This document shows, piece after piece, positions 1 through 33,371 of a DNA stretch of 64,000 bases (position 1 is its first letter; every line of letters begins with the position of its first letter). Location of the stretch: the NCBI GenBank assembly GCA_963377175.1, contig CAUJNA010000176.1, positions 138,501-202,500 of the forward strand, given 5' to 3'. A program made the translations under genes and the position numbers. The notes under the pieces were generated by a model. The model worked only from the letters and a program-made list of their open reading frames with translations. It did not search any database and had not been told where the DNA came from. The stretch is from Effrenium voratum. Lineage: Eukaryota; Sar; Dinophyceae; Suessiales; Symbiodiniaceae.

Positions 1-89
1 ACCGGGTGATTTGTTGCAAGACCGGTATTTCTGTAGCTCTGGATAATTGGATGAGCGGTTGGTACAATTTTGGACCAACCCATGAAATT

Positions 90-139
90 CTACCTGGACC
101 CTGCAGGCGTGCGTGCGGCTCCATCAAACAGCTGCCCCA
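90..139 (-). CDS. transaldolase exon 8 (C-terminus, stop)
   Basis: Encodes [15 protein letters not shown] and a TAG stop at 92-90. The FD-AA pattern resembles the last helix of the family. Acceptor GAACAG|TG; phase matches exon 7. Confidence 0.65.
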
Positions 140-1723
140 CTGTTCTCAGCACATATTGTCTTGCGAATGGCCGAAAGTAGCAACTGTCCGTTTTGAAACA
201 TGAACACGAGAATGGCAAGATGCTTATATCTGGTACCCTCCCATGCGCAGTGCTTGTGATGACGATGACGACAACGACGACGATGATGAATGAATGAATG
301 AATGAATGAATGAATGAATGAATGAATGAATGAATGAATGAATGAATGAATGAATGAATGAATGAATGAATGAATGAATGAATGAATGAATGAATGAATG
401 AATGAATGAACGAGCGAACGAACGAACGAACGAACGAATGAATGAACGAACGAACGAACAAACGAATGAAGGAAGGAATGAACGAACGAACGAACGAACG
501 AATGAATGAACGAACGAACGAAGGAAGGAAGGAAGGAATCATCATGATGGATGAGCTCACTCTTCTTATTGCCCCAAGCCCCAAGCAAGGAAGGAGAAGG
601 AAGCCGTGTTGAGATCTTTGCCATTGAAGTGCACATGCCCAGCTCTTACAAAATCAATCCCCCTTGGACATCAGCCCACCTGGAGTAAAACCGCTTAAAA
701 CTGGCAAAACCGCCCATAACCACAACTAGTTAATTGATTGAACTTCTTCTCTGTCCCCACCATGCAAAACAATGCTACACCTACCTGCCCCTGGCTGTGG
801 CTCAAAAATGGTGCTTCCAACCCCAACACGACAAACCTCACTTCTGAGCGCCCTGCCCCTGCCCCCCCCCCTTCCCTCCCCCCCCCCCCAACCCTTCCCC
901 TCCCAACCCCCAACCGCATCGGTCCGAGAAGAGCTGCTCCGCAACCTCCGGGCAGAAGGTGAAGGTGTTCACGCCCCTGCGCGCCAGCTCCACCATGTCA
1001 TCCGGATTCCGCACAGAGGCCACCAGAACTCGCGTCTCACACTCCAGGCTCTCCATGATCTCCTCATCCCATGCCGCAGGCCATCACCGGGCAAAAACAA
1101 AAAAACCGCCCAGGACTTGGTGGGGTTTGGTCCATTCTCACCAGGCAAAAGACTGAGATGTGAGGGTACCCAGATGTGGAATGGTTTTTGGAGGGTAAAG
1201 GAAAACCAAAAGGAATGCCACCCATTGGTAGGTTCTCCTATTCTGACATGCCGAATAGGATCACCCCCTTCCCAAGTGCTGAAAGTATCCCCAATGAACA
1301 TTGGTCCCCTCAGTGGGTTAGAGGTAGGGTACATCCAGGCCAAAGGCCCGCCCTTGGGAACCCAGTTGATCTGTGGTTGACGCTGATTCACAGCACATGT
1401 TCATATATACACATACATGTACAAATGTAACTTACTACCTATTGCATGGTACATATTGCAAACTGTCAGTTGTAGATTGCAAGTTACGAATTGCATATTG
1501 CATGTGTCGCATTCCGCCTTACATATTACGTATTACACATTACACACTAAATATTACACGATACATGTTACACTATACATTTTGCATGGTGCATTGTGCA
1601 CTATACCTTGCACATTTGTACATTGTACATTATATGTATATGCACCTACACACATATACATATACATACGTGTACATGTACATATACATATAAATATACA
1701 TATACATATATATGGATATGTAC

Positions 1724-1755
<32 letters not shown>

Positions 1756-4700
1756 GTACATGTACATGTACATGTACACATACACATACATATACATATA
1801 CATATACATACGCAGACACATACACATATACACCTACACATGCACATGTACATTCACATATGCATATGATATGCTGCATATGTGCACAGTGTGCGCCTCC
1901 TCTTGCTGGAACGCTATTGTATCTGGAATCATGCAGTGGTGCGTTCCTGCTTCGTTGCTTTCGGAAGATACTATTCAGGAGCTATGCTTGCCCGTGGGGC
2001 AACCATCGGTCCTGCATCTTGATGCACTCCTCCAATCCGTCCTGCCAGCGAGCTGCAGAAGCATTGCCAATTGCAGGCAGGCAAGCAGCAAAAAACAGTT
2101 CTCTCAGGATTCACCCTGCTCGGTGGAGCTGATTGACTTGCAACGTTTCAGCAAGCAGCAACGCAGAAAAGCCACAGACAAACGACAAACAAGGAGTTGC
2201 CGTTGCAAAACCCTGGGAACTCTAAGAGGTGTGGGACCAAGCTAGAACCACCTGCCACATGGGGCGGTCGCCTCCACCCCCGCCGCCCATCGCTCCTTGC
2301 CCTTGTCGGTCATGCGGCCCAGGTATGGGGCCACGTACTCCACGCCGAGGCTCGCGGCCAGTAGGGCCTGCAATAGAAACGCAGCCTGGGAGCCTGGGGG
2401 AGGGGGGGAGATCTGCTGGCATTCGCTGCGCTAGGATTGGTGGTCTGGGCTTGGTGCCAGGATTGATGGGTCGAGTTTGGTTTGTACCCCCTGCAAAGAA
2501 AGTGGTTGAGGAATCTTTTTGGGGAACGGGCCGCCTTTTTAGTTCCATGGTAATTTGCCCGGCGTGTGCTGGGATTTGTGGTGTTGGGTTGCTCTGGGTT
2601 TGGATGGTAGGGGATGGAACACAGTCCGGTTAAAGGATGCCTTCACAGTCCGGTTAAAGGATGCCTTCCCATCCCGCTTGTGTCACAGATCACTCGTCTC
2701 AACCAAGCGACGCATGTTGGCCATATCAGTCAATTTTGAGCACAGGCCCAAGACAACCTGACACGCTCGCACTTTGATCAATCCCCACAGCCATGTCCAT
2801 GTTTCCCCAAGCAACACTAAAGGATTCTAGTGGCCATAGTATGGCAATCCTGGCACCGGCGCACGTCTGCGCAAGCTCGACTTCAGCGCGCAGGCTCCAG
2901 CGAAACGGCGCGAGGACGCTGTGGGGCCGCGCGAATTCCCGAAATTGGATTTGGGTGTTTTGGCTCATTGTGGCGCGTTGCGAAGTTGCGAATAGTTAAG
3001 ATCGAAAGTAACCCTCTGCGGACTTCGGGTGTGTTGAATCTCGGTCGCTGTGGCTCTGCGCGCGTGTCACACATCGAAAGTGAAGGCGGACTTTGGGTGG
3101 GTCGGATCGCTCCTATGTTTTGGCATCGAAACGAACCCTCTGCGAACTTTGGGCGTCTTGCGTCACTTTGGCGCGGCATTTTGAGCATCAAAAGTGAACC
3201 CTGCAAAGTTTGGACGTGTTGGCTTGCTCCGCTGCAGCGCGGTGTGAGTTTCCAGCATGGTAAGTAAGCCTTCTGTGGGTTTGGAGCGCGTTGAACTGCC
3301 CTCGCTGCTGCGCTGCGCTGCGCGAACCCTCAACATCGAAGGTAAACTCTCTGCGGACTTTAGGTGGGTCGGATCGCTCTCGCAGAGAGCGGTGCAAATT
3401 ACAAACATCGAAAGCGCAGGACCTGCAAAGGTTTCTCGCACGAGGTCGGACGCTCTCTACAGATCCTGGACAGAGGACTTGTAATTGTATAGAGATCGTC
3501 TCGTGGGTCCTGTACACAGATCTTGTCGATGGATCCTATCAAGAAAGGCTATCCAAAGACTCTTTACACAGATCTTGCCAAGAGATCCTATCAAGAGATC
3601 TTGCGCAGAGATCCTGCACAAAATATTCTCAAAGAAATCTTTCGCTGATCGTTCACACAACAGCACTTGCGCAGACTTTGTGTGAAGACATCTTGTAGAG
3701 AATGCTCCCTGCAATTGAGATCTGTGCGCAGATCTTGCTGAGAGATCCTATCAAAGGATCCTATCCTGCAAAGATCCGCGCGAGAGATCTTGTACAGGAT
3801 GCTCTCGTTTCATGCATTGCGCCCGCGCCCGGATCCCCTCAAGGTAGCCTCAAGGCTTTCGTGAGATACAGCATCCTCTCATGGATTCTGTAGAAGAGGA
3901 GAGATGGTCCTTCGCAAGAAATCTTGCACAGGTGCAAAGATTTCCTTTCAAGAGATCTTGCAAAGGATGCTCCCTGCAGATCTTGAGCAGAGAGCTTGTA
4001 GGGGAGGATCCTGCGAGGGATCCTGTGCCCGGATCTTGCAGAGAGATCCTATCATGATCCACCCATAGATCAGCTTGCAGGTGCTCTCCCCATATCCTGA
4101 AGACAGAACTTGTAGAGGATCCTCTCGGGGATCCTTTCGGGGATCCTGTCACAGATCTTGGCAAGGGATCCTATCCAGAGATCCAAAGACGCAAAGATTC
4201 GGAGATCCTTCCAACTCCCGAAAGATACGGGGACGCCATAGAAGAAGCCACAATCCGTGGTCCGCAGCTTCCGAACTTCCGGGCCGTGCGGCGGAGTCTG
4301 AAGCTCTGGGGCTTGGATGGAGTTGCATCAGGTTCCCGTTCCAACAGTTGGGTTCCGGGAGCTCCGAAGACTTGAGAGCTGTTGGAGCCCCCGGGCAAAC
4401 TCCTCTACCAAGTTTGGGGTGGTGTTGAAGCAAAGAGAAAGCCGTCATGTCACCCCCCAAAAAAACACCTCTATTTTGAGTACAAACAAACACACCAACG
4501 AATCCTCCTATTTTATCACACACACACACCCACTCGAGAGGTTCCATTTGTTGGTGTAACGGCCACCTGGCTCAACACTACATCCCCCCGCTCTCGGCGC
4601 TCGCGGCTCTCGCTTCGGCTCTCTCTTGCCTGCTTGGCGCTGTAGCACCCGGTGAGGCACACCCGGACATCCGACTGGTGCAGGCGCCGCGCCACGCTGA

Positions 4701-6857
4701 TGCCCTTCTTCGTGGCGGGCACCTGGCGCGAGTTCGAAAGCGACGACTGGGTCGCCACTCGGCGGGGCTGCGGCCTCCATGTGCGGTTTTGGTCCCCTGG
4801 AAAAAATGAAAATCTGTCCAGTGGTGATAGATTCCCTTTAAAACCAAAAGGGGAAAAGAAACAAAAATATTCTGAAGCAAATGGAAGTGCGAGAAGCGCC
4901 GTTGGCTCGAAAAAAAAGTCCGCGGAATCCACCTACAAAATGGCTGAAGCGGCGAGCGAGCCAGCCGGGAGCCCTCAGGAGAGGCTAGCAGGTACCAAAA
5001 CGACGAGCAATGCGAGGAACTCAAGCTCCTTCTTAGCAGGTCCCTTAAGAACATGTACAGAGCCAGGGTCCGCATCTATTTCCCAAACTGACATGGGTGT
5101 GGCTCAAAGTTAAACATCGGAGGGGCAAACCGCAGGTTTTGGGCAATATTTCCACTTACCAGGGCAACCCATTTTGGAATTTTCCGGTTTTTTGAGCCGC
5201 AGCCACATGGGGACTTAACTGTCCCTATGGTATTTGGACATGTCATCCCCTTTCCTCCTGGCCACTCAGCAGCACCCCGGTCTGCCCGCCTTCACCACCA
5301 TGCGACTGCGGTCCAGCTTGGACAGCGCCACGCCGGTCTTGTACAGCTCATCCTCAGTGCCTGCAAACTTTTGGCAAGGCGTAAGGCTTGGCAAGCTTGC
5401 CAAGTACCTGGTGACACATTTTTGGCGACCTGTTGCACAAATAGATGTTTGTTTGTTTGTTTTTCTGGCAATTGGGGCATAAAAACCAATCCAAAAAGGA
5501 CACACATATGCCGGGTGAGACATCAAAATCATAAACACACGAGGGCTTCAAGGCCCAGAAGGCCATGCACTCCCCAAGCTCCCCCGAATCGCTCGAAGTC
5601 CCTGGAATTCATCCGCCCCCCTCCCCCGTGGGTGGTGTCCCATTTACCCTCTGCAAGAACCGGTTCAAATCTAAATCCAAACCACCAATTGAGGGTTGCC
5701 TAAATTCAGGTTTCAAAAGGAACCTTGTTCACCGGTCGAATCGCCTTCCCCGAAATCACGGAGTCAGCTGGTTGTCCAATTCGCCGGAGAAAAAAACAAG
5801 AAGGAACTCTGGTGACCTTTGACTCCCTTCACTTCTTCTTTCCCTTTTTTCACTGGAAATTGCGCTTGGGGAATGACCCAACCCAACCTTTCCCGGAAGG
5901 CCTCCCCAGGTTTGACACATGAACTCCTCGTGGCGGTTGAAGTGGGGGGGCCGCTTCCAGTACTTCTTGGCCAGGCGGTGGATGTGATCCAAACTCTCCA
6001 CGGTGCAGGGCTCCTTGGCATCTTGCAGAGTCCTCGGCGGACTCGGTCGAATTGGGTGGGGGGGGGGTGAGCACAGGGGGTGGAGGGGGGGGTGGTGGGG
6101 GGTGGTGGGGGGTGGTGGGGGGTGGTGGGGGGTGGTGGGGGGGTGTGTGTTGGGGGGGGGGGTGGTGTGGGGGGGGGGGGGCAAGATGTAAGAAAAGCAT
6201 GGAGGAAAGCGCCGAAACCGCGCTTTTGGCAACCCAAATCAGCAGTCCAACATGGGGAAGGGAGGGGACAAAGATAGGACCAACACCAAAGGCTTTGGGT
6301 CGGTTTTTGTTCGGCTTTCGAGCTGCGTGGGGTTCGTGGTGACACCATGGAAGACACCCAGCCCCAGGAAGTTCTTGTACTGCTCCACATCCGCGGTATC
6401 CAGGAACCTTGGCCAGACTTCCTGCTCCAAAAAAAAACGTGGAATCCACAAAGAAAATGGCATGGATTTTCTGGGAACAACGACGGAAGCCTGTGGGCTA
6501 TTTAGCTTCGAGTCACCCCAAAAGGGAAAAACGGGCAAAAGAAACCAAATCGGGCTGTCTGTATTCAGATCCCCTGCCAAAAGTGACCAACTTGTGGGTT
6601 CAATGGAAACTACTGAATAAACCGCAAACCGTTAAACTTAAGTTGAACGGGACGGCTGAACCGAGAAGAGGGAGCCAAAGAAAACGCCTTCCGGTGGCCC
6701 GTTATTGCTGGCCATGGCGCAGGCGCATGCCCCTGTGGTGTGGCTGGTGGTGCGTGGCGTGCAGCGGGGTGAAGCTGGGGAAGCTGCGACACATCAACCC
6801 CGCCGCCACCAGCAAGGCCAGCGCCAACGCGCGGAGAGAGCGAACCGACATGGCCAT
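90..6857 (-). CDS. plastid-targeted small-type transaldolase / F6P-aldolase-like enzyme (8 exons)
   Basis: Class I (Schiff-base) aldolase of the TalC/MipB/transaldolase family, expected to move a dihydroxyacetone unit between sugar phosphates in the non-oxidative pentose phosphate or Calvin pathway. Exons read on the minus strand: 6721-6857, 6316-6407, 5902-6021, 5290-5360, 4630-4722, about 2278-2367, 918-1062, 90-139. Joined, they keep one frame for about 265 aa. The order of motifs is that of the family: LFLDTAD near the start of the barrel, [10 protein letters not shown], the Schiff-base lysine in [39 protein letters not shown] and [15 protein letters not shown] leader of about 43 residues before MRLFLDTAD has a hydrophobic signal-like core and then a His/Arg/Pro-rich stretch, as in bipartite dinoflagellate plastid leaders. 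Six of seven introns start with GC. Transaldolase and fructose-6-phosphate aldolase activity cannot be separated from sequence alone. Confidence 0.87.
286..538. repeat. (GAAT)n / (GAAC)n microsatellite
   Basis: About 30 GAAT units followed by GAAC and GAAGG variants, inside the last transaldolase intron. The long minus-strand reading frames here (HSFI repeats) are repeat artefacts. Confidence 0.97.
838..900. other. pyrimidine-rich tract beside exon 7
   Basis: C-rich stretch (CCCCTGCCCCCCCCC type) at the 5' end of the last intron on the minus strand; G-rich on the transcript. Confidence 0.6.
918..1062 (-). CDS. transaldolase exon 7
   Basis: Encodes [20 protein letters not shown] then [14 protein letters not shown], the C-terminal strands of the barrel. 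Ends GAC CGA T before GCGG (GC donor). Confidence 0.87.
1388..1882. repeat. degenerate ACATAT/TACATA satellite
   Basis: About 500 bp of short words built from TACATA, TACATGTA and CATATATA, grading from degenerate to near perfect at 1640-1860. It lies in the intron between transaldolase exons 6 and 7. Confidence 0.93.
2278..2367 (-). CDS. transaldolase exon 6
   Basis: Encodes [20 protein letters not shown] and DKGK, the family's tyrosine-containing SPF/APY-GR strand. Clean polypyrimidine acceptor TTTCTATTGCAG. The 3' end is uncertain: a GT donor at 2277 (used here) or a GA donor after AAG at 2296. Confidence 0.82.
2985..3430. repeat. degenerate tandem repeat, 60-75 bp unit (ATCGAAAGTGAACCCT type)
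   Basis: Units begin with variants of ATCGAAAGTGAACCCTCTGC followed by GGACTTTGGG, near 3000, 3075, 3126, 3186, 3335 and 3404. No coding frame crosses them. They lie in transaldolase intron 5 and run into a GATC-rich repeat. Confidence 0.8.
3445..4200. repeat. GATC-rich degenerate satellite
   Basis: Dense variants of AGATCTTGC, GGATCCT and AGAGATCCTATC recur every 15-40 bp for about 750 bp. No steady unit length. Intronic. Confidence 0.85.
4630..4722 (-). CDS. transaldolase exon 5
   Basis: Encodes [18 protein letters not shown] and [13 protein letters not shown], the family's strand with the T-x-x-G and TxxYSxxQ pattern. Acceptor CCAG|GTG, GC donor after CAG. Confidence 0.88.
4788..4885 (+). 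repeat. dispersed repeat family F, copy 1
   Basis: Shares CCCCTGGAAAAAATG, a CAGTGGTGATAGATT-like core and CTTTAAAACCAA followed by ATTCT-AA-CAAATGGAAG with copies near 12,769 and 29,523. It ends 65 nt upstream of the exon 5 acceptor. Confidence 0.65.
5092..5210. mobile_element. foldback element family B, copy 1
   Basis: Ends CATGGGTGTGGCTCAAA and TTTTGAGCCGCAGCCACATG are imperfect inverted repeats. Non-coding interior of about 80 bp. It lies in transaldolase intron 4, 79 nt past the donor. Confidence 0.7.
5290..5360 (-). CDS. transaldolase exon 4 (Schiff-base lysine)
   Basis: Encodes [20 protein letters not shown] then VVK. The terminal Lys codon (5292-5290) is the expected Schiff-base lysine and is the last codon before a GC donor. 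Confidence 0.88.
5902..6021 (-). CDS. transaldolase exon 3
   Basis: Encodes [20 protein letters not shown] and [10 protein letters not shown], helix and strand between the TTNP motif and the lysine strand. Phase fits both neighbours; GC donor. Confidence 0.8.
6057..6182. repeat. G-rich (GGTGGGG)n tract
   Basis: About 125 bp of GGTGGGGGG units on the plus strand with G-quadruplex potential, C-rich on the transcript, between transaldolase exons 2 and 3. Confidence 0.93.
6316..6407 (-). CDS. transaldolase exon 2
   Basis: Encodes [13 protein letters not shown] and [11 protein letters not shown]. The aspartate of FLDTAD matches the family's N-terminal active-site acid. Acceptor CCAAG|G, GC donor after CTC GAA A. 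Confidence 0.88.
6721..6857 (-). CDS. transaldolase exon 1 (targeting leader)
   Basis: Starts [20 protein letters not shown], a signal-peptide-like core, then CRSFPSF and a His-rich stretch. It ends in GGC ATG CGC CT before a GC donor, so the split codon plus exon 2 gives MRLFLDTAD, the usual start of the mature enzyme. The upstream ATG at 6857 is chosen because it begins the hydrophobic core; a second ATG at 6851 is two codons later. Confidence 0.8.
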
Positions 6858-8049
6858 GGCAAGCGGTTTTACCGGCTGTCAAAGGTCAAAGCCAAGGGGA
6901 AAGGATGCCTTTTGGGATGAGCCAGCTGCTGGATGAGGTTGCCCATGACCTTCGGAGCCGAAATTCCCCCGAAAAGCGATGCACAGCTCCCGTGCCAAGT
7001 CCAAACGTCCAAACTGAAGCCTTCACGTGGCACATGCCCCTGGCCGGATGCGTCACAACATGGGGGGGTGTTGCTTTTGAAGGTGCCCTTTGTTGCCTCG
7101 TTTCGCCCTTTTTGGGGGTCCCAAATGGACCTCGGCAGAATGAAGCAAACAATTTAATGACTGTCGCTGACCGCCGGAATCTCCACGGATTTTTCGCGAC
7201 TTGAAAGTGACTTTGCAAGGCAAAGGGTCTACGGGTCTGCGCACGGCTCAGGGTGTGCCGAACCTGGCCACAACGCTGTCTGTGACCTTCTCGCTTTGGC
7301 ATTGGATGTTGGCGAGCAATCCTGCTGCTTCTGTGATCTGTGAGCAATTTGGTGTATGCCGGCCATGATGTCGAACATAAAACGTTGCTGCACAAATCTT
7401 GAATTCCTCTCCACTCCCAATTCGCAATGCAACTGTTCGTTGTCAAATTAGTAAGTCGCTGGGAGCCTAGGTTATGACTAGTTATGACCTTGTTGTTGGA
7501 GGGTTATGTCCCAGGTGAGGTGGCTACCCACTTACCAACTTGGCTGACCATCTAAGTGACAAGAAGTTAAATTTACCACCCACAACTTCCTGAGACCCGC
7601 CAGGTGCCCTGTGGAATATAGTGTTGACTTCGGATTGACCCGGAGCACCGCGAGCAGGGTGGTTCCCCTTTTAGGGACATGATCTACCTTTGGGGGTTCC
7701 CCCTGACTACCAAAGTTACCATTGCTCATGTTTCCCGGTCTGGATACACGAAACGATCATGTACACAGTTGAGTCACAATCAAAACCAATCGGAATTAAA
7801 GCGGTGTACCCAAACCAAGCCGCAACTAATTCTGTCTGGGACTTGCCCCTACTAATTAGGTCCTCCAGTAGAGAGGTTAGAATAAGGGTACGAGTACCAA
7901 CTTTTTCTCTAGTCTATTTTAGTACGAGAACCCTCCCAACCAAAAAAGAAACGGTGAGAAAGGGCACCTAGGGGGACCTAGCACAAACCTTCTCCTCGGG
8001 GGGTTGCTCACGGCTCAGTTCAACGCAGCTGTCGCCCGGCTCACTCGAG
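6858..8049. other. intergenic region between HECT 3' end and transaldolase start
   Basis: About 1.2 kb without a supported exon. No promoter motif, terminator or poly-A signal that I can defend. A stop for the HECT frame is available at 7968-7970. Confidence 0.5.
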
Positions 8050-31103
<23,054 letters not shown>

Positions 31104-31460
31104 CTTGAGTCTCGAGTCGACTCAACAGGCCAAGTCTCGAGTCTCGAGTCAAGTTGGTGAGAGTCAGAGGGTGTCCTCGGTCTTCCTTTGAAACCCATCC
31201 AAAGAGGTTGCTGGTTTCATTTGGGTCTGTCTGAAACCCATCCAAGATTGTGGTTGTTTGTTTCTTTGGGGCTGTTTTCTTTGCGAGTTGGCATTCTCGT
31301 TTTGGTGGGTTTTTTCAGGGAGCCCAAAAGGAACACCTTTTGGCCATTTTGGGGGGTTCAACCTTTCAAAGACACCACCCAAATATGCTCAATTCCCCAA
31401 AAGACCCAGAAAAACTGGTGAAACTAAAAGGTGAAAAGGTCGATTCGAGTGAGTATGGGG

Positions 31461-31545
31461 TGTACTGTTGGACAAAATCCGACTGCAACAGTTGGGATGG
31501 ATGAAACAAACCACCTACCAACTGCTGCAGGATTTTGTCCATGAG
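31461..31545. mobile_element. foldback element, family D-like
   Basis: TTGGACAAAATCCGACTGCA and CTGCTGCAGGATTTTGTCCA are imperfect inverted ends about 85 bp apart; GGACAAAATCCG also occurs at 62,251. Confidence 0.55.
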
Positions 31546-31732
31546 CATTAGGGAAAGTAAAACCAATGTTTCAATCCACTTCCCTTGGGAAACTGACCAC
31601 TAGGTACCTTAGGGAATCGGGTTTAAGGCGAAAACTTTCCTTCTGAAGCCCAAAAAAAACCCACCAAAGCACAAGCGTTGGAAAACCCACGAATTGAATC
31701 ATTGAGAGGGTTCAAAAGAAGATATCAGGCAT

Positions 31733-31823
31733 GCCGTATCTTCAGATCTCCCCGCACGCGGATCGAAATGATTCTCCACGTTTTTGGCGCTGCCGCGGCA
31801 AACCCCAAAACGCACTGGGGCAT
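31733..31823 (-). CDS. candidate first exon of the HECT gene
   Basis: Reading frame MPQCVLGFAAAAPKTWRIIS continuing to a stop at 31,725 lies between the TauE stop and the first sure HECT exon. It is only a candidate: no splice phase or family match proves it. Confidence 0.25.
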
Positions 31824-32078
31824 CTGAGCTACTCCCCACTTGATCAAATTGCAACTCTGGCGCAAATTGGTTAGACAGGGCACATAAGCAGGGATCCTTA
31901 CATTATACACCTGAACATTGCCTTGTAAATGGAGGTGTCCTGGAACAAGAACCATGTTTCAAATGGTTGCTAGCGCAAAATGGAGATCTTTTAAGGAGCC
32001 CTGATAAGAAGGCAACCAGAGTCTAAGACCGAAGCCCTCACTAAACTTCACCTACCCGGGTTTCGACTGTGACCGATT

Positions 32079-32180
32079 TGGGTGTGGCTCAAAAAACCGG
32101 TACCAAAATGGAACCCTGGTAAGTGGAAACGTGGACCAAAACCCGCGTAACCCCTCCTGGATAATTTTGAGCCACACCCA
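32079..32180. mobile_element. foldback element family B, copy 3 (perfect ends)
   Basis: TGGGTGTGGCTCAAAA and TTTTGAGCCACACCCA are perfect 16-bp inverted repeats 102 bp apart. It begins 25 nt downstream of the TauE stop codon. Confidence 0.88.
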
Positions 32181-32204
32181 TTTGTGAGCATCTCGGGCCG
32201 CTTT

Positions 32205-32285
32205 TCAAGCAGCGCTGTCACACACCCCGTGGAAGGCAAGCAGCTCGGCCCGGCTGCGGCCTACGGAGCTTACCACGGTGTTCAC
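32205..32285 (-). CDS. TauE exon 18 (C-terminus, stop)
   Basis: [20 protein letters not shown] then VCDSAA and TGA at 32,207-32,205. Resembles the short xxGxxC tail of eukaryotic members. Confidence 0.78.
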   Translation of the reverse strand: MNTVVSSVGRSRAELLAFHGVCDSAA

Positions 32286-33333
32286 CTCAGTCTGAGCGCT
32301 TTGGTTTGGCACCCTCCAAACATAGCACCTGTGGGAGTCTTAATTTGGAAATGATTGGTAAAATACCACGTTTTGGACCTAATACTGCCTGGTGAACCGG
32401 CTTTGAGCGTTCCGATTTTGGTAAAATTGTTCAAAATAATTTGGGGTGAAGATGGTTTCCTCTTGGAGGGACACCCTGTCAGGTCCCTTTTTGATGGGAG
32501 AGGCTGTACCCCATTTAGCGTGGAAACCAAAGGACAAACAGCCACTTTAGAGCTGACTTGACACATGCCTGTTTAGAGGCTGCTCTGAGCGCAAGCAGGC
32601 CCAAGGTGGCGCAGGTTACGGCTCAGAATGAAGCAAGCGCTTGTGCAAGAGCATGGCATGTCGGATCTGCTGGAGAATGCAGGAGATTGCAGCACTTCCA
32701 CACAAAGTGAACATATACATCATGGCGCACTCTCAGCAAGTCTCTCAAACAGACAAGTGCAGCCGTGCAGCAAGCACGAAAGCGGAAGACAGCAGGATCA
32801 CGGTCCCAATGGAGAGCACGATGGGGCTCTGGCGGTTGTGCTTGTGCACCCACCTCTGCCAAATATGTCCCTGTTCTCCCTGCCTTCCTTTCAAAACAAC
32901 ATCTGCAAATCCAAAGGGGGCCCTTTTCCCCTTCTCCGGCAGGATTTGGCAAAAGCAAGCTTGACAGGCAAGCTTGCTTTTTGCCAAATCCTGCCAAAAA
33001 CAAACAAAAGCCTCTGCCTTCCAATCAACCATCAACCACTCTCCGGCAAGCCAGCCTTTTTTGTGCTAAACCCCTACCAAAAAAAATCGGCGGCTCTGCC
33101 TTCCAACCAAAAGCAAAAACAAAAAACTTGGCCAGGGCTAAGCCCGGCGCCGGCCAACCAAGTACTGGCCCAGAGCTGTACACACCAGGCCCAGGAGGAA
33201 GAAGAGCACCCCATAGAGCGGGTGCAGCAGGCCAAAGACCAGGAACCTTGAAGGCGAAGGGGGACGAAGGATGAAGGGATTCTCTCTGAAACCACCCCAA
33301 AGGCATGGCCCTCGCGGGGCGAAAAAAACACCC

Positions 33334-33371
<38 letters not shown>

